From contig JAYULM010000052.1 of the NCBI GenBank assembly GCA_043763605.1, forward strand, positions 1 to 19,508: DNA of 19,508 nucleotides, given 5' to 3'. The position numbers were made by a program, and so were the translations under genes. Positions 14,372-19,508 of the stretch are shown here, one piece after another; position 1 is the first letter of the stretch, and each line of letters begins with the position of its first letter. Source of the DNA: JACMIU01 sp043763605 (GTDB taxonomy: Bacteria; Armatimonadota; Armatimonadia; Armatimonadales; Armatimonadaceae). Below the pieces are notes generated by a model. That model was not told the DNA's origin and did not search any database. It saw nothing but the letters and a program-made list of their open reading frames with translations.

Positions 14372-17074
14372 ATGAAACTTCTATCGCTCCGCCGGACTAC
14401 GCTCGGCGTTCTGTCGATCTCGCTCGGTGCGCTGATACTTCTGCTCGGGGGCACGAACCCGGCGGTCGCCGATGAGACTCCCGCGAAGCAGGACACGCCC
14501 GCCGCCGCCGGTGCTCCCCTCGCCGATGCCGGGCACCCGAATATGCAGTCCGTCGAAAGCCTGACGCGTTTCGTAGAGATGCGGCGCAAGCGCGACGCCG
14601 CGATACACAAGGCGTCGGCAATCGCCAAACGCAAAGCCACGCCGCTCAGCAATAATCAGTTCAAGCAGGTGCGCGGGGGGATGAAACTCGGTAAGTACGA
14701 AGCGTGGCTCGACCGTATGCGTGTGCGCGCCTACCCGAACGACCGCGTTGACGGTGCCTCCTATCTGACGGCGATGAAGAAGCAGGCAGCTCTGCCCGCC
14801 GCGCAGATTATCGATTCGCAACCCGCCCTCGTGGGCAGCGGCTTGCGCGGCGCGGCGGCGTCACCGGCAGTAGCATCCCCGATGGCGGTCGGGCAGGTTC
14901 TGATCCCTACGCGCGGGGCGAAGTGGGAGTTCATGGGACCGCGCAATATGAAGTCGCCTTTTGACGGCTACTTTGGTCCTGTAGGCACCCAGCTCAACGG
15001 CCGCGTCAACGGGATCGCCTATGATCCGAAGAACGTGAACACGGCGTATCTTGCGGCGGCGCAGGGCGGGGTATGGAAATCGGTGAACGGCGGGCGAGAC
15101 TGGTACCCGCTCAGCGGTGCCTTCCCGATGCTGGCTACCACGGCAGTGGCGGTCCATCCCGGCAACACGCAGATTCTGTTAGCCGGACTCGGCGACCACC
15201 ACGGCGGGGACAACTTCGGCAACATTTCTGGCATCATGCGCTCCGTGGATGGCGGTAGATCCTGGCTGTCGGCGGGCGAGGTGATGGCGGGTCCGGCGGC
15301 GGTGAGTGCGATTGAGTTCGACCCCGATACGCCCAACGACGTCATCGCGGCGACCGGGGGAGGATTGTTCCGCTTCGGGGCACGCGGCGGGCTGTTCTAC
15401 TCGTCGGACGCGGGACGGACATGGAAAGCGTCCACGTTCGATAAACCCCTCCCGACCGCCAACGGCATTGACTTCCGCGACGTGAAGATCGGTGCCAGGC
15501 GGACCGACGGCAAGCGCTACTACTACGCGGTGAACGGTGCCTTCGTGAAAGATATATATCGCTCCGAGGACAAAGGCAAGACATGGAGAACGATTGCCGC
15601 CCCCATCGATGGTACGCCATACGGGATCGAGGTCGCCCCATCCGCCGTGGACCCGAATGTGGTCTATGTCGCGGATGCACAATCAAAAAAGGTACAAAAA
15701 GGCACCGTCAATACCCTCGGTGGCATCGACTGGGTGGACATCACTGGCAACATAAAATCTAACGTGAGCGTTGATACGAACGCCTGGGACCAGGCGTTCT
15801 ATGATTTCTATGCCCGCGCGGTGCCGCAGATGGTAGACGGGAAGATCGTGGACGCACTATATGTCGGGATAATCACGGTCAATAGTTCACTTGGCGGGAC
15901 CGCGACCTGGAATGATGTCACTCTCGCGTATACGGGCAATGACACGATCCATGTGGATCAGCAGTCGTTCGCCTTTAATCCGCTGAACCCCAACGAGATG
16001 CTTCTCGGCAACGACGGCGGCGTGTTTGGGGCGGCATACAACCCGGCGACCAAACGGTGGTCGTTCCGCACCGAGCTAAGCAAATCGCTCGGCATCACAC
16101 AGTTCTATACGGCGGACTGGCACCCCACCGACCCGTTGCTCGCGCTCGGCGCGTCTCAGGACAACGCCAACCCGGCACTACTCGGCAACTCGCAGGCATG
16201 GCGTAGCGTTGGGTACGGCGACGGAATGTCCTGTGCTATCAATCCCACCAATCCGAATATCATGTATACGTGCTCGCAGTTCGGGGCGGTTTTTCGCACC
16301 GGTGACGGGTTCGCAACGAATGGTGGAAACGGTATCATCCCACCGTATGCCACGAACGAGTACCGTCCGTTTGTGACGGTCTCCGCTATCGATCCGACCG
16401 CACCTCACCCGTATTACGTGGGAACACAGTACCTGTGGCGCTTCAACGAGTCATCGCAAACGTGGGAACCGCGCCTCGGCGGGACCGAACTGGCGAACGG
16501 TGCGGGCAGGCAGTCGGTCAAATGCATCAGCATCGCGCCCTCGGACCCGAACCGGATCTATGTCGGGACCACCGACGCCCGGCTCTGGGTGAGTGCCGAC
16601 AAGGGCGCGACGTGGCGAAAGATCAGCGACGGCAGGCTGGGCGGGGCACCGCTCCCGAACCGCACGATCTCCGCGATCAGTGTCCATCCGACCAACCCGA
16701 ACGACATCGTGGTGACACTGTCCGGGACCGGCTCGTCGCATATCTTTCGCTCCGTGAACGCGGGTAGTGCTACGCCGACGTTCGTCTCTCTGTCCGGGAC
16801 CGGCGAGACTGCCCTGCCGGACAACCCGGCGAACTGCGTCGAGCGGGTGCCGGACCGCCCGACCACCGACTTTTTCGTCGGGACAGACATCGGCGTCTTC
16901 TACACGTCGAACGGCGGGGTAAGCTGGCAGAACGCGTCCGCGCCGCTCGGCTTGCCGAACATCGAGATCACGGCACTGAAGGCGACGCCGGGAACCGGGT
17001 ACCTGAACGTAGCCACTTACGGGCGCGGTATGTGGCGGCTGTCGCTCAGGAAAGTGGCAGAGACGCGCCGCTAA
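14372..17074 (+). CDS. Large secreted BNR/Asp-box repeat beta-propeller protein
   Basis: The 900-residue product has a Sec signal peptide (MKLLSLRRTTLGVLSISLGA..., probable cut after PAVA). A helical, basic region of about 150 residues follows. From about residue 190 on it is built of propeller blades with Asp-box turns: GVWKSVNGGRDW (near 234), IMRSVDGGRSW (288), LFYSSDAGRTW (340), IYRSEDKGKTW (395), LWVSADKGATW (737), IFRSVNAG (790) and VFYTSNGGVSW (841). The end, VATYGRGMWRLSL, is typical of sortilin/VPS10- or GH74-like BNR proteins. Such folds occur in sialidases and xyloglucanases but also in non-catalytic binders, and no catalytic residue can be assigned. The ATG at 14372 opens directly into the signal peptide. 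A strong terminator follows at 17102-17135. Confidence 0.85.
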   Translation: MKLLSLRRTTLGVLSISLGALILLLGGTNPAVADETPAKQDTPAAAGAPLADAGHPNMQSVESLTRFVEMRRKRDAAIHKASAIAKRKATPLSNNQFKQVRGGMKLGKYEAWLDRMRVRAYPNDRVDGASYLTAMKKQAALPAAQIIDSQPALVGSGLRGAAASPAVASPMAVGQVLIPTRGAKWEFMGPRNMKSPFDGYFGPVGTQLNGRVNGIAYDPKNVNTAYLAAAQGGVWKSVNGGRDWYPLSGAFPMLATTAVAVHPGNTQILLAGLGDHHGGDNFGNISGIMRSVDGGRSWLSAGEVMAGPAAVSAIEFDPDTPNDVIAATGGGLFRFGARGGLFYSSDAGRTWKASTFDKPLPTANGIDFRDVKIGARRTDGKRYYYAVNGAFVKDIYRSEDKGKTWRTIAAPIDGTPYGIEVAPSAVDPNVVYVADAQSKKVQKGTVNTLGGIDWVDITGNIKSNVSVDTNAWDQAFYDFYARAVPQMVDGKIVDALYVGIITVNSSLGGTATWNDVTLAYTGNDTIHVDQQSFAFNPLNPNEMLLGNDGGVFGAAYNPATKRWSFRTELSKSLGITQFYTADWHPTDPLLALGASQDNANPALLGNSQAWRSVGYGDGMSCAINPTNPNIMYTCSQFGAVFRTGDGFATNGGNGIIPPYATNEYRPFVTVSAIDPTAPHPYYVGTQYLWRFNESSQTWEPRLGGTELANGAGRQSVKCISIAPSDPNRIYVGTTDARLWVSADKGATWRKISDGRLGGAPLPNRTISAISVHPTNPNDIVVTLSGTGSSHIFRSVNAGSATPTFVSLSGTGETALPDNPANCVERVPDRPTTDFFVGTDIGVFYTSNGGVSWQNASAPLGLPNIEITALKATPGTGYLNVATYGRGMWRLSLRKVAETRR

Positions 17075-17101
17075 GCGGCGCGTAGCGAGCAACAACAATC
17101 A

Positions 17102-17135
17102 AACGGCGGCATCGGTCACGATGCCGCCGTTTTTA
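17102..17135 (+). terminator. Intrinsic terminator after the BNR-repeat gene
   Basis: A perfect 13-bp stem (17102-17114 with 17119-17131), loop GTCA, then a T-rich run. The core GGCGGCATCGGTCACG recurs in the terminator at 19179-19209. Confidence 0.93.
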
Positions 17136-17182
17136 TTGCCATACAGTGTATCGACCCTCTATAAAATAAAGTTCGTGGCGAG

Positions 17183-17223
17183 TTGACAAACGCCCCGCGC
17201 CTTATTTTACTGAGGCGCGGGGC
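17183..17223 (+). promoter_or_regulatory. Promoter of the metalloprotease gene overlapped by a GC hairpin
   Basis: A perfect TTGACA (17183-17188), a 17-base spacer and TTTACT (17206-17211) make a good promoter. GCCCCGCGCC (17192-17201) pairs perfectly with 17214-17223 around a 12-base loop, so the inverted repeat spans the spacer, the -10 and the predicted start. It could be an operator or a DNA structure affecting initiation. A second weaker promoter (TTGCCA 17136-17141, TATAAA 17160-17165, 18-base spacer) lies upstream. Transcripts from that one would carry the hairpin in their leader. Confidence 0.6.
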
Positions 17224-17266
17224 AATCATGCTACCTGTGTATCGAATCATTGACGGAGATGACAAT

Positions 17267-18013
17267 ATGTTTTTCGCAAACAATCGCCGCGCCCGCGTCA
17301 TCGCGGTCGCCTTGCTCGCCGCGCTTCTTGGTCCACTCACTACTGTTTCCGCCGATTATTGGGAGGGCGGTGCGCGGACAAATGGTTCTGCCATAAACGG
17401 CTACGCGTTAGATTTATACGCTGAAATCAGTGGTGTTGCGGGACCGATCCGTGAGTCGTATAAAAACTGGAGAGGCGTAAATATATTACGAGTAAACGTC
17501 GGACTTTATGAATTTCCAACAGGAAGCGAGTCACCAGTTGACATTGTGATGTTCGAACCTGCATATTTAATAGGGACTTACAGCAACGGAAAAGGCGTAC
17601 CAATTGCTCATTTTGTACCTCTTGTCAGAAGACAGAACGGCACCATAGTGGAAGCGGACAGGCAATATCCTGGCTCTGGTGATAATGTCGCTTGGGAATA
17701 CTGCGAAGTTGTCCTCTTCGAAACTGGAATACGTCGCAAAATGAGCGATTGGACCGTGAACGGTGTTGTCCCCCCTTATGCGACTGTTGCCGAATCAATC
17801 ATGACACACGAGATCGGGCACACCTTGAAATTAGCTCACCCAAGAATTGCCCCTGAATCAAACAACGGAGAAGGCACTGGGGCAGGGAGAAATAGACCTC
17901 TGCCAACCAATAATGCTCGCACTATTATGGAGAGAAGAGTGCGCAATCCCTACATCAGCGAATTGCAACTTTATGACACACAGGAATTGCGAGCCAAGTG
18001 GGGATCGATTTAG
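17267..18013 (+). CDS. Secreted metzincin-like zinc metalloprotease
   Basis: The 248-residue product has a signal peptide (MFFANNRRARVIAVALLAALLG..., probable cut after VSA at residue 29). The zinc motif is HEIGHTLKLAH (181-191), fitting HExxHxxxxxH with Glu182 as catalytic base. A Met-turn candidate follows at ARTIMERR (Met221). The spacing and the end (ISELQLYDTQELRAKWG) suggest the matrixin/M10 group. The glycine usual at the eighth place of the metzincin motif is Lys188 here. Relatives digest extracellular protein; the target is unknown. GGAG eight bases upstream supports ATG 17267 over ATG 17228. Base composition is visibly more A/T-rich than in the glmU block. The lipoprotein gene starts 13 bases downstream, so both are probably one transcript. 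Confidence 0.8.
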   Translation: MFFANNRRARVIAVALLAALLGPLTTVSADYWEGGARTNGSAINGYALDLYAEISGVAGPIRESYKNWRGVNILRVNVGLYEFPTGSESPVDIVMFEPAYLIGTYSNGKGVPIAHFVPLVRRQNGTIVEADRQYPGSGDNVAWEYCEVVLFETGIRRKMSDWTVNGVVPPYATVAESIMTHEIGHTLKLAHPRIAPESNNGEGTGAGRNRPLPTNNARTIMERRVRNPYISELQLYDTQELRAKWGSI

Positions 18014-18026
18014 AAAGGACAGCAAG

Positions 18027-19127
18027 ATGTTTAGAGAAACCTTACTCGTTTTAGCATTATTCGCCGTTGTGACTACAAGTTCGTGCCAAAACACCCAAAA
18101 GGGAATCGCATCCGGTGCGATGATGCAGCCAGTTATGCCGCCGAATGGACTTTCTAACCAGCGCGCGTTACCTCAGGCGAAGCCACGTCGGTTGTCGGTG
18201 GCATCAAAGTTGCCTGCCGACCTGACTCCAAAAGATATTCAGACCACCACCAGCGCACATTACCAGGTCTCTTACATGGAGTCGCTGAACACTGTCATTC
18301 AGGAAATTGACGCGATTGTGGTTGGCAAACCGACGCAGGATTTTATTCCCCGTGAACACCGGACCGAATACGTGAATGGAGTGTCCGGAGATTACCCGAG
18401 TCAACGTGTCAGCAGTAGGTGGAGTCGCGGCCCCTTTCTCATCAGTCGCGTCCTGCAAAAGAAAACGAGCATCAACTTGTTGGCGGGGCAGACTATATCC
18501 GTCGCCGAACCGGTCGGTCTGGACTACGATGCCGATCTGGGAGCCTTCAAAAGTATCGCAGAAAAATGTTACGAGTTGAAGGAAAATAGTGAGTACGTGC
18601 TGTTCATCGGGCGCGGTACCGATGGGACATACGGTACCGATAACTTGAACAACGGGCGGTTCAACACGGACGGAACCGATTGTGAGGATGAATTAGAGGC
18701 TAACAACGGCAGGTACTCCGGTAGCACAATAAAAACACCGAAGCAAATACTGCGCGAAGAATTGACAGCGCGGTATGGCATCACGTTCGCGCCGATTGCC
18801 CCTTGTACCTCAGCGCAACCCCGGATAACTGCTAGTAAAGTGAGCAGACAGAGGCTTGATGGTCTGAATACCGTAGTCACCGTTCGAATCACGCCGCCGC
18901 AACCCGGCAACAGTATTTTGCAGGTCGAACACAGCGTCAACAGCACGGGAGCCTGGACCCAGATTGTCAATGCACCTGTCATTGACTCTGCGCGGAGCGG
19001 CACGGCTGATGTTTATCAGAGCACGAACATCCTCCAACTTTATCCGTGGGTTCGCTATCGCATTGTAAATGGTACGCCATCCGCGTGGAGCGAGCCGGTC
19101 AAGGTAGAACCACGCTTAATGCTATAG
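18027..19127 (+). CDS. Putative lipoprotein, two-domain, function unknown
   Basis: The 366-residue product starts MFRETLLVLALFAVVTTSSC, a lipoprotein-type signal with Cys20 as the likely lipidated residue. The lipobox is not ideal because Thr stands at the -3 position. The middle (about 75-260) contains IDAIVVGKPTQDF, FLISRVLQKKT, LLAGQTISVAEPV and CYELKENSEYVLFIGRG. This order of strands recalls the secreted module in which a V-x-G strand, an ERVLKG-like strand and a GE-x-YLLFL strand follow one another. The last 100 or so residues (VTVRITPPQPGNSILQVEHS, YPWVRYRIVNGTPSAWSEPV) look like a fibronectin-III-type domain. AGGA eight bases before ATG 18027 fixes the start. It lies 13 bases after the metalloprotease and may tether or guard it; that link is inferred from position only. 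Confidence 0.7.
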   Translation: MFRETLLVLALFAVVTTSSCQNTQKGIASGAMMQPVMPPNGLSNQRALPQAKPRRLSVASKLPADLTPKDIQTTTSAHYQVSYMESLNTVIQEIDAIVVGKPTQDFIPREHRTEYVNGVSGDYPSQRVSSRWSRGPFLISRVLQKKTSINLLAGQTISVAEPVGLDYDADLGAFKSIAEKCYELKENSEYVLFIGRGTDGTYGTDNLNNGRFNTDGTDCEDELEANNGRYSGSTIKTPKQILREELTARYGITFAPIAPCTSAQPRITASKVSRQRLDGLNTVVTVRITPPQPGNSILQVEHSVNSTGAWTQIVNAPVIDSARSGTADVYQSTNILQLYPWVRYRIVNGTPSAWSEPVKVEPRLML

Positions 19128-19178
19128 ACACCGGAGCGGTTGGCGAGTGATGCGCTCGTCGGACTTTCCAATAGGGAG

Positions 19179-19209
19179 CGGCGGCATCGGTCACGGTGCC
19201 GCCGTTTTT
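19179..19209 (+). terminator. Intrinsic terminator after the lipoprotein gene
   Basis: An 11-bp stem (19179-19189 with 19194-19204, one G-T wobble), loop GTCA, then TTTTT. It is nearly the same sequence as the terminator at 17102-17135. The rest of 19128-19441 shows no gene I can support. Confidence 0.92.
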
Positions 19210-19441
19210 CTGCCTCGCAAAGATGCCAGAACGACCTGCTGACTGCGTTCGGCAGGTGGTCAAGGTCGACTCAACCGAGAGCCGCCCGATGTAACCCACC
19301 TTGTGCTGGATGCGTGGGGCGACAGGGCGGTACTATCTATGCTTCGACGCGATACGCTCGGTGTGAGATTCACCTAAAGCGTGTTTTGGCGTTGTTTTTC
19401 ATCCGCGACGAAACAAAGTTGAAAAAGGTTTGTAAAAGTCC

Positions 19442-19470
19442 TTGACAGGGGATTGAAGTGGCGGTAACAT
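19442..19470 (+). promoter_or_regulatory. Very strong promoter at the right edge, possibly of an rRNA or other stable RNA operon
   Basis: A perfect TTGACA (19442-19447), a 17-base spacer, then TAACAT (19465-19470). The 27 bases upstream are rich in A and T with A runs (19414-19440), like an UP element. No start codon with a ribosome site follows in the last 38 bases. Such arrangements are typical of rRNA promoters, but the transcript lies outside the window. Confidence 0.6.
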
Positions 19471-19508
19471 ACCTCTTGTCGCCGGTCGGAAGACGGGCGA
19501 AGAGTAGG

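Noticed and set aside
19140..19445. Forward open frame of 101 codons near the right edge
   Set aside because: It runs through the terminator and has no ribosome site or ordered sequence.
1..19508. CRISPR array, tRNA, prophage or toxin-antitoxin pair
   Set aside because: No regularly spaced repeats, cloverleaf-like sequence, phage genes or adjacent two-gene toxin-antitoxin layout was seen on either strand.

Overview
The window reads as a bacterial chromosomal segment of fairly high GC. Menaquinone-type MenA, many exported proteins with Sec signal peptides, and one lipoprotein signal point to a free-living bacterium with a complex envelope. Low-complexity secreted proteins, BNR-repeat proteins and a GC-rich dispersed palindrome made me think of Armatimonadota or a neighbouring phylum. 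That placement is a guess from style; no marker gene here proves it. The left edge coincides with the end of an insertion sequence. The right edge stops just after a very strong promoter of the stable-RNA type. Both are typical places for a draft contig to break, so the window may be a whole contig.

Layout, left to right. (1) 1-948: an IS5-family element with 16-bp terminal repeats and a transposase split by a -1 frameshift at A_AAG_GGG. (2) 949-2465: a clan GH-A-like glycosidase gene that has lost its 5' end at the IS and carries a further frameshift. (3) 2474-2929 (-): a nucleoside 2-deoxyribosyltransferase-like protein, divergent from two small exported low-complexity proteins (3265-3873 Gly-rich; 4052-4903 Pro-rich tail). 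(4) 4920-5077: a near-perfect 56-bp inverted repeat between converging genes. (5) 5082-6944 (-): two tandem transglutaminase-like proteins, divergent from menA (7051-8049). (6) 8076-10209 (-): a frameshifted, truncated retropepsin-like fragment, a secreted WD40-like protein and a 97-residue protein. (7) 10447-14208 (+): the housekeeping block glmU-prs-nucleotidyltransferase-pth behind a good promoter. (8) 14372-17074: a 900-residue secreted BNR/Asp-box protein ending in a textbook terminator. (9) 17267-19127: a secreted metzincin-like metalloprotease and a lipoprotein, probably one transcription unit, ending in a terminator almost identical to the previous one. (10) 19442-19508: the strong promoter at the right edge.

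The only clear metabolic unit is glmU-prs-pth: GlmU makes UDP-GlcNAc for the cell wall, Prs makes PRPP, and Pth recycles peptidyl-tRNA. MenA supplies menaquinone. Most of the rest is accessory: exported proteins of unknown role, a mobile element and two decayed genes. No CRISPR array, tRNA, prophage or classical defence island was seen. The items most worth a second look are the nucleotidyltransferase wedged into the glmU-prs-pth unit, the metzincin-lipoprotein pair, the large palindrome, the paired terminators, and the decayed protease near a 97-residue companion-like protein.
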